DNA of 64,000 nucleotides from Sulfitobacter sp. 20_GPM-1509m (GCF_000620505.1 NZ_JIBC01000004.1:496001-560000), one strand, 5' to 3'. Counted from the first letter of the stretch, positions 46,015-55,586 are shown. Notes: generated by a model not told the origin, from the letters alone. Translations and numbers: made by a program.

Positions 46015-47298
46015 TTACTTCCACAGACCCAGCGTACGGGGCAGCCACAGGCTGATTTCCGGTGTAAACACCAGGATGCCCAGAACGATGAGTTCCGCAA
46101 AAACGAATGGCATTACAGCGCGTGCCAGCTTCCAGTAATTTACGCCGGTCACCGTCGACACGATCAGCAGGCACCCGCCAAGTGGCGGAGAGACCAGCCC
46201 GATACACAGGTTAAAGCAAATGACGATGCCAAGGTGCACGGGATCGGCACCGTTCGCCAACGCCACCGGAGCAAGCAGTGGCACCAGCAAGGCCAACGCC
46301 ACCGGCACGTCCATCACCATCCCCGCAAGGATGAAGATCAGGTTCATCACCAGCAGGAACCCGACCGGCCCAAGGCCAATCTGATCCACCAGCCCCGCAA
46401 TCGCCTGTGGGATACGTTCAAGTGCGGCAAGGTGGCCAAATGCGGCGACCGCGCACAGGATCATGAAAATCGAACCGGTCAGGATCGCTGTGCGTGAAAA
46501 GCTTTCCCAGATATCCGCAAGGGTCAGCGGCGAATAGAAGAACGCAGCAACCACAGCCGCCAGCACCGCAACAGCGGCCGCTTCTGTGGGCGTCATCCAC
46601 CCCAGGATGATCCCGCCCACGATAATGATCGGCAGGCACAGCGCAGGCAAAGCGGCAAAGATGGCGGCGAACAGGTTGGGCGCATCACCTTTCTCCACCC
46701 GGGGGTGGTCGTCCCGCCAGGCAAAGAACCCGTTCACTGCAAACAAGGCCGCCGCCAGCAAAAGACCCGGCATGATCCCGGCCACGAACAACGCCGCGAC
46801 CGAAGTCTGCATGAGTGCCCCATAGAAAATCAGTATGATCGAAGGCGGGACAATCGGCCCGATGATCGACGAAGCGGCGGTGATGGCCCCTGCATATTCA
46901 GCAGTGTAGCCTCGTTCGCGCATCGCGGGCACCAGGGTATTCGACAAGGCCGCCGCATCCGCAACGGCAGACCCCGAAATGCCCGCAAAAAATACTGATG
47001 TCATGATGTTCACATGGCCCAGACCACCACGCAGCCGCCCGATCAGGGCCATCGACAGATCAATCAACGACTTGGTCACGCCACCGCGGTTCATCAGCTC
47101 ACCGGCGAGAATGAACAGCGGCATCGCCAACAGCGAGAAAACGGAAATCTGCGAAAAAACCTTTTGCGGCAGCACGGCAAGGTATCGCGTGTTGTCCGAA
47201 AGCACAAAGGTCAGCACAGCCGCGCCGCCAATGACATAGGCCAGCGCCAGACCCGAGGCCAGCAAGACCCCAGCTACTATGGGAACGATCCAGATCAT
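46015..47298 (-). CDS. TRAP transporter large permease (DctM)
   Basis: The 427-residue protein has about 12 membrane segments, starting VPIVAGVLLASGLALAYVIGGAAVLTFVL, with the family segments MPLFILAGELMNRGGVTKSLIDL, IVPPSIILIFYGALMQTSV, and a C-terminal FNLCIGLVSPPLGGCLLI. It is the substrate-translocating subunit. Its start codon overlaps the end of the upstream FAD gene by 4 bases. Confidence 0.92.
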   Translation of the reverse strand: MIWIVPIVAGVLLASGLALAYVIGGAAVLTFVLSDNTRYLAVLPQKVFSQISVFSLLAMPLFILAGELMNRGGVTKSLIDLSMALIGRLRGGLGHVNIMTSVFFAGISGSAVADAAALSNTLVPAMRERGYTAEYAGAITAASSIIGPIVPPSIILIFYGALMQTSVAALFVAGIMPGLLLAAALFAVNGFFAWRDDHPRVEKGDAPNLFAAIFAALPALCLPIIIVGGIILGWMTPTEAAAVAVLAAVVAAFFYSPLTLADIWESFSRTAILTGSIFMILCAVAAFGHLAALERIPQAIAGLVDQIGLGPVGFLLVMNLIFILAGMVMDVPVALALLVPLLAPVALANGADPVHLGIVICFNLCIGLVSPPLGGCLLIVSTVTGVNYWKLARAVMPFVFAELIVLGILVFTPEISLWLPRTLGLWK

Positions 47299-48437
47299 CC
47301 GGCAAGCGCCTCTCTGTCGGGGGCAACGCGTGCCACATCAAAACCATGGTCGACTATGTGACCTGGAACCGGCAGGCCCTGAACAAGGGCTGCAGCCATT
47401 TCCGCCGCCGCCGGAGCGGACTGGATGCCATAGCCCCCTTGCCCCGCCATCCAGAAAAATCCGGGCGCAACCTTGGAGAAGCCAATGACAGGCTCCTTGT
47501 CGGCGACAAAGCTGCGCAAGCCGGCCCATTTATTCTCGATGCGCCTGATGTCCAGCGAGAAGGCCGTCATGATCCGGTCCGCGCAGATCGCGATATCCAG
47601 CTCGTCCGGCTGCACGTCGCAAGGATCGACAGGTGTTTCATCTGCAGGCGAAATCAAAAGACGCCCCGCATCCGGCTTGAGATAGAAATTCTCATCTATG
47701 TCGACGGTGATCGGTCCATCACGACCGGTAAAGCCATCAGGTTCTGCCACCACCATCGCCGTGCGCCGTTTCGGCACAAGGTTGATCGCCTCGACCTGCG
47801 CCAGCTGCCCGATCTGATCAGCCCAGGCTCCGGCAGCATTCACCACGACCGGCGCTGTAAAGCTGCCCTGCGTCGCCTCGACGACCCAGCCTTCGCCCTC
47901 AGGCAACAGCGCGCGGACTTCCGCGTCCGTGATCAGCGTGCCACCGCGTGCCTTGAACTGACGCAGGTATCCCTGATGCAAGGCCGCGACATCGATGTCC
48001 TGGCCGCCGACATCCAGCATACCCGCCGCGGCATAGCCCTCGCGCAGCAAGGGCTGGTGCTCGCGCAGTGCCTCGGCGTCCAGCATTTGGACCGACGTCA
48101 CGACACAGGCTTCCTTGAACAACTCCGCCAGCGGGTCGGTCTGGTCCTCGCGCGCAATCATCAGGATATCCCGCCGCGTCAGCAACGGTGCCCGAGCGAA
48201 ATTTGCAGGTGGCGCATCAAAGAACGCCCGCGATGCCCGGGTCAGGGAACGCACACCCGCAGGACCGTAGTTCGGCGCAAAAACAGCGGCTGACCGTCCA
48301 GTCGTATGATAGCCGGGATGGCGTTCCATCTCCAACATGATGACGCGCATCTTGCCGGCAAGTTCAGCCGCCAGAGAGGCACCGGCAATCCCGGCACCAA
48401 TCACGACAGCGTCGGCCATATCATCCAATTCCTGCAA
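47295..48437 (-). CDS. FAD-dependent oxidoreductase (D-amino-acid dehydrogenase/glycine oxidase-like)
   Basis: The 380-residue DAO-family protein has ADAVVIGAGIAGASLAAELAG at the N-terminus, HTTGRSAAVFAPNYGP, VVNAAGAWADQIGQL and a C-terminal WMAGQGGYGIQSAPAAAEMAAALVQG. It probably oxidises a D-amino acid or secondary amine to a keto acid. A strong GGAGGG lies 6-7 bases before a TTG at 48437; an ATG at 48419 is the alternative start. It is the first gene of the TRAP operon, divergent from an XRE-cupin regulator. Confidence 0.86.
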   Translation of the reverse strand: MQELDDMADAVVIGAGIAGASLAAELAGKMRVIMLEMERHPGYHTTGRSAAVFAPNYGPAGVRSLTRASRAFFDAPPANFARAPLLTRRDILMIAREDQTDPLAELFKEACVVTSVQMLDAEALREHQPLLREGYAAAGMLDVGGQDIDVAALHQGYLRQFKARGGTLITDAEVRALLPEGEGWVVEATQGSFTAPVVVNAAGAWADQIGQLAQVEAINLVPKRRTAMVVAEPDGFTGRDGPITVDIDENFYLKPDAGRLLISPADETPVDPCDVQPDELDIAICADRIMTAFSLDIRRIENKWAGLRSFVADKEPVIGFSKVAPGFFWMAGQGGYGIQSAPAAAEMAAALVQGLPVPGHIVDHGFDVARVAPDREALAG

Positions 48438-48505
48438 CGCGTCCCTCCGATGGAGTTGATTCCACGTCCGAAACGCTAACCAAATATTTTCGAATCACAA
48501 CTAAA

Positions 48506-48525
48506 AATTTTCTTTTACGAAAATT
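48506..48525. promoter_or_regulatory. inverted repeat AATTTTC-N6-GAAAATT in the divergent promoter
   Basis: AATTTTC at 48506-48512 and GAAAATT at 48519-48525 are a perfect inverted pair in the A+T-rich gap between the FAD and XRE genes. A half-site-like ATTTTCGAAT stands at 48486-48495. It is a likely operator for the XRE-cupin regulator. Confidence 0.45.
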
Positions 48526-48585
48526 ATTCCCTTTTCTGACGAATGTGCATAAATTGATCCAACAATAACTGGAGGCACCTGGCCA

Positions 48586-49197
48586 ATGACAGCGGCACAC
48601 GAATTGGGCGCGCGGCTCAGGCATCTGCGCAAGTCGCGACAGCTCACACTGAACGCTCTCGCCAAACTGTCAGGCGTCGCAGTTTCCACAATTTCCAAGA
48701 TCGAGAACGGCGCACTGTCCCCGACCCTGGACAAAGTATTGCGGCTCGCAAACGGGTTGGAACTGTCCATCGGCCAGCTGATCGGCGAGGAACAGATCGA
48801 AGGCGACAAACGTCCGCCAAACAGTCGATTTCTGCCAGCTCGCGAAGGCGAAGGCATTGTGATTGATACACAAAACTACGAGTACAGGTATCTCTGCGCC
48901 GAGCTTACAAACAAGCAGATGATACCGATCCATGCCCGCATCAAGGCGTCCGGCTTGCAGGAGTTCGGACCGCTGGAACGACATGGAGGCGAAGAGTTCC
49001 TGATCGTTCTGGACGGCGTCGTCGAAGTTCATACCGAGTTTTATGCGCCAGTCATCCTACGCCGCGGCGAGAGCATCTATCTCGACAGTACAATGGGCCA
49101 CGCATATGTCAGCGCCGGAGACCAGGACGCAGAAGTGTGCTGTGTCTGCACCGAACCGCTTCGGCTTAGCGACACGGTCAAACCTGTCGTGGGCTAG
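48586..49197 (+). CDS. XRE-family transcriptional regulator with C-terminal cupin
   Basis: The 203-residue protein has an N-terminal helix-turn-helix (residues 7-60; LTLNALAKLSGVAVSTISKIENG is the recognition region) and a cupin sensor domain at about 105-195 (GLQEFGPLERHGGEEFLIVLDG, LRRGESIYLDSTMGHAYVSAG). These regulators control uptake and catabolic operons in response to a small ligand. It is divergent from the FAD/TRAP operon and probably represses it in the absence of substrate. Confidence 0.9.
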   Translation: MTAAHELGARLRHLRKSRQLTLNALAKLSGVAVSTISKIENGALSPTLDKVLRLANGLELSIGQLIGEEQIEGDKRPPNSRFLPAREGEGIVIDTQNYEYRYLCAELTNKQMIPIHARIKASGLQEFGPLERHGGEEFLIVLDGVVEVHTEFYAPVILRRGESIYLDSTMGHAYVSAGDQDAEVCCVCTEPLRLSDTVKPVVG

Positions 49198-49293
49198 GCT
49201 CTGGACCGAGAAGCGCGGAAATCCAGTTTACGAAAACCCGCTTTTCAACCTTGATGGCGGATTGCCTTCAACTCACGCGAACAGCACCAGCCT

Positions 49294-49318
49294 GGTCAGG
49301 GCATTTGGCGCCCTGACC
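49294..49318. terminator. hairpin between convergent genes
   Basis: GGTCAGGGC pairs perfectly with GCCCTGACC around ATTTGGC, 97 bases after the XRE-cupin gene and 20 bases beyond the end of the minus-strand TRAP permease gene. No T run is present; it may act in both directions. Confidence 0.6.
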
Positions 49319-49337
49319 CTTCACTGGCTCAGATACC

Positions 49338-51254
49338 TCACTGACCTGCGAGAACGGATTTTCCGCGTTGCCATGCTATGGCGAGACCCAGCAAGAGAAC
49401 CGCGACCCCGGCCAGCTCAAAATACCGGTCCGGAACCATCAATCCAATCGCACCAATGCCCACGATAAGCCGCTCGAAACGATAGATCCGGCCCACCCCG
49501 TAGACATATCCTTCAAGCGCGCAGGACAAGGCAACCAGCGCGGCAATAGCGGTGCTGATCGCCATGACGATGGCAACCACATCCCCGCCCTGCAGCAGCA
49601 ATGCAGGCTCGTACACGAATACGAAGGGCAGGATGAACAGGGGCGTCCCCAGTCGCATCGACGTAAACCCCGTCGCCATGCCGTTCGCCCCCGAGATTTG
49701 CGCCGCAGTGATCGAGGCCAGCGCGACCGGTGGTGTGATATAGGACAGCATGCCCCAATACAGCACGAACAAATGCGATCCGATGGGCGACAGCCCCAGC
49801 TTGACCAGTGCAGGCGCAAGGATCGTGGCCAGAAAGATGTAACAGGCCGACACGGTCATCCCCATGCCCAGAACGAAACTGGTGATCGCCCCCAGCACCA
49901 GCAACAACAGCGTGCTCTGCCCGCCATATTGAACCAGCTCGCGCGAAAACGCACCGCCCACGCCGGTGATGGCAAGCGATCCAACAACCAGCCCGATCCC
50001 GCACAGCGTGGCGATCAGATAGGCGATGTCACGTGTGACCCCCTGTACCAGGCCAAGCGCCGCGGCAAGTTTGGGGATCTGCCGGTGGCGCAGCAGTGCA
50101 ACCAAAAGCATGGCTGCGGTGGCGTAATATGCCGCGCGTGACGGGCTGACCGCGAACAACAGCACAACCAGCGCCGCCAGCGAAAACAGGTGGTGCCAGC
50201 CTTGCATCACCACCTCGCGCAAGATCGGGAGTACCTGATCTGCAGGAGTGACGATGCCCTTGCGCGCGGCAAACAGGTCAACCTGCAGCAACAGCGCGAT
50301 GTAATACAGCAGCGATGGCACAATCGCGGCGACGATGATCGTCGTGTAGGGCATGTCCAGAAATGACGCCATGATAAAGGCAACAGCCCCCATGACCGGC
50401 GGCATCAACGTCCCCCCTGTCGAGGCACAGGCCTCGACTGCGCCCGCGTATTGCGCAGGGTATCCGGCACGCTTCATCGAACTGATAGTCATGCGGCCCG
50501 TGGACAGCACATTGGAAATCACCGAACCGGACAGCGAACCGAACAGCGCGCTTGAAATGATTGCGACCTTGGCCGACCCGCCACGCCGGCGGCCCATCAG
50601 CGCCATGGACAGGTCCATGAAGAACTGCGCGCCGCCAACGGCGTTCAGCACAGCACCAAAGATGATAAACCCGACAAGCGTATCCGCCACCACGCGCAAT
50701 GGAATTCCGATCAGGCTTTCCACCCCCATCACATGCGCCGCCGCAGTTTCGGTCAGCGACAAAGACGGCCCCCAGAGAAATCCGGGCATATGCTCTGCAA
50801 AAAGCGGATAGGTGGCGAAGAATGCGCAAATCACCAAAAGCAGCGTGCCACCGGACCGGCGCAGCGCCTCAAGCGACAGCAGCACCATCACAATCGACAC
50901 GGCCGCAGCCTTAGTCGGCGCCACCACGTCCCATCCTTGCGTCAAGATCAGCTCGGCATTGATCGCAAAATAGATCCCGGACGCCAAAGCAAGCGCAGCA
51001 AGCACCCAGTCCACCAGATTGACACGCATCTGCATGGCTCCGGTGCGCGGCGGCAGCAACAAAAACGCCGCCGCAAGGAAAATCCCGATCAACAGGTAAT
51101 AGTACCTGTTCGACAACAGCGGAAAGACCCCGAACAACGAAAGATTGAAGGTTTGCAGAACAATGCCGACAAGGCCTGCTGCCCCAAGGATGCCCACAGA
51201 TATGCGGGCGGGGGTGTTCAGTCGCTCGATCGGGCCTTCGTTGGACGCTTGCAT
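49338..51254 (-). CDS. TRAP transporter permease, fused DctQ-DctM (TAXI type)
   Basis: The 638-residue membrane protein has about 15-18 hydrophobic segments. The N-terminal third resembles a fused DctQ part (ISVGILGAAGLVGIVLQTFNLSL and YYYLLIGIFLAAAFLLLPP). The rest has DctM features such as GAVLNAVGGAQFFMDLSMALMGRRRGG, SGSVISNVLSTGRMTISSMKRAGYPAQYAGAVEACASTGG and GMLSYITPPVALASITAAQISG. It works with the TAXI binding protein encoded just upstream. Such systems import carboxylates such as dicarboxylates or aromatic acids. Confidence 0.9.
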   Translation of the reverse strand: MQASNEGPIERLNTPARISVGILGAAGLVGIVLQTFNLSLFGVFPLLSNRYYYLLIGIFLAAAFLLLPPRTGAMQMRVNLVDWVLAALALASGIYFAINAELILTQGWDVVAPTKAAAVSIVMVLLSLEALRRSGGTLLLVICAFFATYPLFAEHMPGFLWGPSLSLTETAAAHVMGVESLIGIPLRVVADTLVGFIIFGAVLNAVGGAQFFMDLSMALMGRRRGGSAKVAIISSALFGSLSGSVISNVLSTGRMTISSMKRAGYPAQYAGAVEACASTGGTLMPPVMGAVAFIMASFLDMPYTTIIVAAIVPSLLYYIALLLQVDLFAARKGIVTPADQVLPILREVVMQGWHHLFSLAALVVLLFAVSPSRAAYYATAAMLLVALLRHRQIPKLAAALGLVQGVTRDIAYLIATLCGIGLVVGSLAITGVGGAFSRELVQYGGQSTLLLLVLGAITSFVLGMGMTVSACYIFLATILAPALVKLGLSPIGSHLFVLYWGMLSYITPPVALASITAAQISGANGMATGFTSMRLGTPLFILPFVFVYEPALLLQGGDVVAIVMAISTAIAALVALSCALEGYVYGVGRIYRFERLIVGIGAIGLMVPDRYFELAGVAVLLLGLAIAWQRGKSVLAGQ

Positions 51255-51287
51255 TTGGATACCTCGGGGTCAGCGGTCAGGAAAATG

Positions 51288-51316
51288 GTCCCCGTCCATT
51301 GTTTCAGGACGGGGAC
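51288..51316 (-). terminator. hairpin after the TAXI binding-protein gene
   Basis: GTCCCCGTCC pairs perfectly with GGACGGGGAC around a 9-base loop, 5 bases beyond the binding-protein stop codon, before the fused permease gene. No T run follows; it probably stabilises the binding-protein mRNA. Confidence 0.75.
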
Positions 51317-51321
51317 AAACA

Positions 51322-52455
51322 TTATTTTTCGATTGCGGCCCGGTGCTCTTCCCAGAACGTCGGCCAGTCCTTGGAAGAGATGTTTTGGTCCATCGCCTCT
51401 TCGGTCGCGGTCTCCCATGCGGCCATCACGTTTTCAAGCCGGGCAAGCCGCGCATCGTTCCACGCCTGGTCCTTGTCCGTCCACACGCCGATCTCTTTCA
51501 GATACCGGATGGCACCGGGATGGAACGGCGCGTCCTGCGGTGTTGTGCCGGCCTCGCTGATGGCCCAGTTCGGCATCGCTGATGTTGCGTCCTTGTAGAT
51601 ATCAAAGCTTTCGTCCAGCGCCTTGATAAAGTTGTAGACCTCGTTTTCATCGGCATCGGCGTAAACCGTGATCATCGGGTAGCGCACGGCAAAAATCTGT
51701 GCCGGATTGTCTTCCGAGATGCCCGCGCCGGTGGTGACGGTCGCAGGGGCAAAGAAACTTGCGACATCTGTCACCGCAGCCCAGCCTTCTGCGTTGTCTT
51801 CCGGCAGGGGCGCCCAGCTCAATCCGCGCGACGATCCTTCCAGCTCGTACAGAGTGGCCGCGGTTGGTGTGGTGCCTGCAACATCTGCCTGACCATCGAC
51901 CAGCGCCTGAAGCGCCGCGCCATAGGATGGAACCTCGACGACCTGCACGTCATCCCATGTCAGACCCGCAAAGGCGAGCATTGCTTCGACCTTGATGTTG
52001 ATCGACGGGTTCGCCTTGATCCGAGGCACGCGCTTGCCGCGAATGTCCGCGATGGTCTTGATCCCGCTGTCGGTCGCAATCGCCATGCCAAAGGTCGACG
52101 GCCGCCCGGCGACGATGCGCAAATCCTGCGGTCCCCATTCCTGCACCGAGAAATCATAAAGCGCTTCGGTCGCAAAATAGACTTCGTTGGCAAGCCAGCC
52201 GTATTGCACGCGGCCTGTCTTGAGCGGCAGCAGGCGCCCGATGGAGGTGCCGGAGGGCATGATCCGCACCCGCGTGTCGAACTTCTTGCCGAAAGCATCC
52301 GCCACGGCAGAGGCTTCGGTATAGCCGCTGGATCCGACGTCATACGTCGACCAGAGCATTGAGCGTGCAAGCTCTGTTTCCTGCGCCGCGGCCGGCATGA
52401 CCGACGCGATGGCAATCGCCGTCGCACCAAGTGTTTTGAGCAAAATGTTAGACAT
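51322..52455 (-). CDS. TAXI family TRAP transporter solute-binding protein
   Basis: The 377-residue periplasmic protein begins MSNILLKTLGATAIAIASVMPAAAQ (signal peptide). Its body has TYDVGSSGYTEASAVADAFGKKF, IMPSGTSIGRLLPLKTGRVQYGWLANEVYFA and QALVDGQADVAGTTPTAATLYELEG. This is the TAXI arrangement, different from DctP. It supplies the fused permease encoded downstream. The substrate is not clear; the adjacent CoA-transferase suggests a carboxylic acid to be activated with CoA. Confidence 0.9.
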   Translation of the reverse strand: MSNILLKTLGATAIAIASVMPAAAQETELARSMLWSTYDVGSSGYTEASAVADAFGKKFDTRVRIMPSGTSIGRLLPLKTGRVQYGWLANEVYFATEALYDFSVQEWGPQDLRIVAGRPSTFGMAIATDSGIKTIADIRGKRVPRIKANPSINIKVEAMLAFAGLTWDDVQVVEVPSYGAALQALVDGQADVAGTTPTAATLYELEGSSRGLSWAPLPEDNAEGWAAVTDVASFFAPATVTTGAGISEDNPAQIFAVRYPMITVYADADENEVYNFIKALDESFDIYKDATSAMPNWAISEAGTTPQDAPFHPGAIRYLKEIGVWTDKDQAWNDARLARLENVMAAWETATEEAMDQNISSKDWPTFWEEHRAAIEK

Positions 52456-52507
52456 GTAGGTTCCTCCCTGTGAATGTCGTTCGATCCGTCTGCTGTCCTT
52501 CTGGACC

Positions 52508-53710
52508 TCAGATGTTGCGTTTGTCGGGTGTGATCCCTTTCTGGGTCAGTGCCGAAATGTCATCGGCAGAAAACCCTGCTTCTAACAGAATCTCCTCGCG
52601 GTGCTCTGCGAACTTCGGCGGCTTGCGCCGATAGCTGGCCGGCGTGGCAGCCGCTTTGACCGGCGCGCCCAACCCGGTGTAGTCCCCGATGCTGACCCGC
52701 ATCTGCCGGTGTGCAGTGTGCGGATGCGCCAAGGCCTCGCCCACGTCCAGAACCGGCCCCGCCGGCACACCGCCTTCGATCAGCTTTGTGGCCAGCGTAT
52801 TGGCGTCATGACTGGCCAGAACCGCCTCGAGAACCTCGCGCAAGGCCGCGCGGTTTTTCACACGGTTTCCATTGGAGGAAAACCGTGGATCGGTTGCAAT
52901 GTCTGGGGCGTCTATCAATTCACACAGCCGCGCGAACTGACGGTCATTTCCAACCGAAAGATAAATCGGCCGCCCGCCCGTTGCATAGGCCGAATAGGGC
53001 GAGATATTGGGATGATCATTGCCGGTGCGCTTTGGCAGTTTTCCCGACAGGGCATAATTCGCGGCATGCGGATGCAACAGCGACAACGCGCTGTCAAACA
53101 GTGCCGCCTCGATGAACTGACCCATTCCGGTCCTGGAGCGATGATGCAGCGCCAGCAAAATGCCCTGAACCGCATTCATGCCCGTGACCATATCAACCAG
53201 CGGCAGTCCCACCCGTGTCGGGCCGCTCTCCTCGGTGCCGTTCACGCTCATCAGACCGCCCATGGCCTGCAGGATCGCGTCATAGCCGGGCAAACCGCCC
53301 ATTGGTCCGTCGGCCCCAAATCCGCTGACCCTGCAATAGATCAGGGCCGGAAACCGTTCGCGTAGAACCTCGGGGCCTATGCCCCAGCGTTCCATCGTGC
53401 CGGTCTTGAAATTCTCAAGCACGACATCCGCATCCGCCAACAGGCGCATCAGCACATCGCGACCTTCCTCTTGCCGCAAATCCAGCGCCAGCGCGCGCTT
53501 GTTGCGGTTGATGCCGATGAAATAGGATGCGGTTTCCTCTTGGAACGGAGGGCCCCACTCGCGGGTTTCATCCCCCGAGGGCGGCTCGACCTTGATCACA
53601 TCCGCGCCATGGTCGCCCAATATCTGCCCGGCGATCGGCCCGCCCAGCACACGCGACAGATCGACGACCTTCAAGCCATCAAGCGCACTTGTGTTCGGAA
53701 CCGCCGTCAT
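52508..53710 (-). CDS. CaiB/BaiF family CoA-transferase (class III)
   Basis: The 400-residue protein transfers CoA between acyl-CoA and free acids. It begins LDGLKVVDLSRVLGGPIAGQILGDHGADVIKVEPPSGDETR, a class III signature, and has VVLENFKTGTMERWGIGPEVLRER, ISPYSAYATGGRPIYLSVGNDRQFARLCELI and a C-terminal MRVSIGDYTGLG. The catalytic Asp is expected around VGLPLVDMVTGMNA. It overlaps the acyl-CoA dehydrogenase gene by 4 bases, so the two catalyse consecutive steps: CoA activation of the imported acid, then alpha,beta-oxidation. Confidence 0.9.
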   Translation of the reverse strand: MTAVPNTSALDGLKVVDLSRVLGGPIAGQILGDHGADVIKVEPPSGDETREWGPPFQEETASYFIGINRNKRALALDLRQEEGRDVLMRLLADADVVLENFKTGTMERWGIGPEVLRERFPALIYCRVSGFGADGPMGGLPGYDAILQAMGGLMSVNGTEESGPTRVGLPLVDMVTGMNAVQGILLALHHRSRTGMGQFIEAALFDSALSLLHPHAANYALSGKLPKRTGNDHPNISPYSAYATGGRPIYLSVGNDRQFARLCELIDAPDIATDPRFSSNGNRVKNRAALREVLEAVLASHDANTLATKLIEGGVPAGPVLDVGEALAHPHTAHRQMRVSIGDYTGLGAPVKAAATPASYRRKPPKFAEHREEILLEAGFSADDISALTQKGITPDKRNI

Positions 53711-55449
53711 TGCGCAGCAATCTGCGTTTGCGGTGTGACATCGCTGACCAGCGCGCGGTTCAACAGCGCCGCAATGGCGGCATCGTTTTCGGATGATCCG
53801 GCGGCCGGTGCGGCCAAAGGATCATGCGCGGTCAGCTTGTGGGCAATCACCGCATCCGCCAAACGCTTGCGGTCGCCGGAATACCCGGCATCACCCGAAA
53901 GCTTTGCATCTTCCCAAACCATGATCGCCGCAGAGGTGGCATTGTAAACCGCGCTGGCAGCGGCGCGCACCTCGCCTTCGCGCGCACGGTCATTGGCAAC
54001 GCCATCCAGCAGGTCGGCGGCGCGGTCAAAGCAGGACACCACCTGGTCAACCTCGGTGCCCGCCTCACGGGCGTCCTCCAAAAGCGTTCCGACATAGGCC
54101 CGCAAGGCATCCAACGCCCCGGCGCGACGCACCGCGCGCGCCACGTCAAGAGCCACGATGTTACTCGTGCCCTCCCAGATCGAGCCGAGATGGGCATCGC
54201 GCAGAACCCGCGCGTCCGACCATTCCTCGATATAGCCACAGCCGCCGCGCACCTCCATGCCGTCGCCCGCGACCTTGCGCGCGTCACGGCAGGTGCGGAA
54301 CTTTATCAACGGCGTCAGGATGCGCAGGACCTTGGCCATCTCGGCGTCGCCCGCATCTGCGGCCTGCAACACGCGTGCCGTATGAAAGACCATCGAACGC
54401 CCTTGCTCGGCGGTGACCAGCATTTTCATCAGCTGCCGACGCATCAGCGGCAGGTCGATCAACTGCTTCCCAAAGGCGGTCCGGTTCTGCGAGATGAACA
54501 AGGCTTCGGACACCGCGCGCCGCATCAACCCCGCTGAGCGCACGCCATTGGCCAAACGCGACATGTTGATCATGTCGGTCATTTGCTTGAACCCCTGCCC
54601 GGCATCGCCCACCAGATAGGCCGTGGCCCCTTCCAGGGCGATCTCTCCACTGGCCATGGACTTGGTGCCCATTTTGTCTTTCAGCCGCAAAATGCGGTAG
54701 GCGTTCCTGGTCCCGTTCGGCAAAATCCGCGGCAGCAGGAACAACGACAATCCGCCCGTGCCGGGGGCTGCACCTTCGGGCCGGGCAAGCACCATGCCAA
54801 GCGCGGCATCGGGGTTGGAGCAGAACCACTTGTCGCCGGACAGCTTCCAGTCGCCATCAACCAGCTTCGCCGTGGTTTCGATGGCCCCCACATCCGATCC
54901 GGCAAGCTGTTCGGTCATGAACATCGAGCCTTGGAAAACCTCGTCCATGTCCTGGCTGGTCAACTGGTCAAAATAGGTGTCGATCAGCTCTTTGGAGCCG
55001 AATTTGACCAATGTACGGGTCAGAGAATCCGTCATCGACAACGGACAGCACAGACCAAACTCAGCCTGCACGAACAAATAGACCAGCGCGTATTTCATCA
55101 TCGGCGGCAGCGTGGTTTCGGACCCGAACACCCCTGCACGATGCGACATCGCGGCAAGGCCGAATTCCCCAAACGCATAGCGTTCCAGTTCGACATAGGC
55201 AGGGTGTTTGTGCACTGCCTCCAGATCGGCACCATTGCGGGCGCGAATTTGCAGGGTTGGCGGGTTCTTGTCCGCCGTCAGCGCCAGCTTTTCCAACGCG
55301 CTGCCGACCAGGGCGCCCATGCGGTCCAGTTCAGCAAGGTAACGTGCGTCCTGACCCAGATACAGCCGGGTCAGGTCCTGCAGCGCAGTATCGGCCGCAA
55401 AGGCGTTCAAACCGGCGCTGTCGGGGATGTTCTTGTGAATGGTCGGCAT
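53707..55449 (-). CDS. acyl-CoA dehydrogenase (long, AidB/ACAD-like)
   Basis: The 580-residue FAD enzyme is longer than typical acyl-CoA dehydrogenases (about 380). Family features are FGLCCPLSMTDSLTRTLVKFG, MTEQLAGSDVGAIETTAKLV, KWFCSNPDAALGMVLARPEG, TAFGKQLIDLPLMRRQLMKML and GCGYIEEWSDARVLRDAHLGSIWEGTSNIVALDVARA. The extra length lies mainly in a 90-residue N-terminal segment and a helical C-terminus. It should desaturate the acyl-CoA made by the neighbouring CoA-transferase. The start at 55449 follows CGAGGAGACGACCAG on this strand. Confidence 0.88.
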   Translation of the reverse strand: MPTIHKNIPDSAGLNAFAADTALQDLTRLYLGQDARYLAELDRMGALVGSALEKLALTADKNPPTLQIRARNGADLEAVHKHPAYVELERYAFGEFGLAAMSHRAGVFGSETTLPPMMKYALVYLFVQAEFGLCCPLSMTDSLTRTLVKFGSKELIDTYFDQLTSQDMDEVFQGSMFMTEQLAGSDVGAIETTAKLVDGDWKLSGDKWFCSNPDAALGMVLARPEGAAPGTGGLSLFLLPRILPNGTRNAYRILRLKDKMGTKSMASGEIALEGATAYLVGDAGQGFKQMTDMINMSRLANGVRSAGLMRRAVSEALFISQNRTAFGKQLIDLPLMRRQLMKMLVTAEQGRSMVFHTARVLQAADAGDAEMAKVLRILTPLIKFRTCRDARKVAGDGMEVRGGCGYIEEWSDARVLRDAHLGSIWEGTSNIVALDVARAVRRAGALDALRAYVGTLLEDAREAGTEVDQVVSCFDRAADLLDGVANDRAREGEVRAAASAVYNATSAAIMVWEDAKLSGDAGYSGDRKRLADAVIAHKLTAHDPLAAPAAGSSENDAAIAALLNRALVSDVTPQTQIAAQ

Positions 55450-55532
55450 CTGGTCGTCTCCTCGGGTCGTCATAAGCAGACACGTTCCGGCCTGCGCATT
55501 TACCGCCGGACCTTGACCTGTAGGCAATTCCA

Positions 55533-55553
55533 ATACCAATATTAGTTTCGTAT
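55533..55553. promoter_or_regulatory. possible LysR-type operator, ATAC-N13-GTAT
   Basis: ATAC at 55533-55536 and GTAT at 55550-55553 are inverted in the divergent promoter region between the acyl-CoA dehydrogenase and LysR genes. Spacing is close to LysR-type T-N11-A sites. Confidence 0.35.
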
Positions 55554-55586
55554 TTCGCGATAGCAAAAAGCAAATGGATCAGCGCC

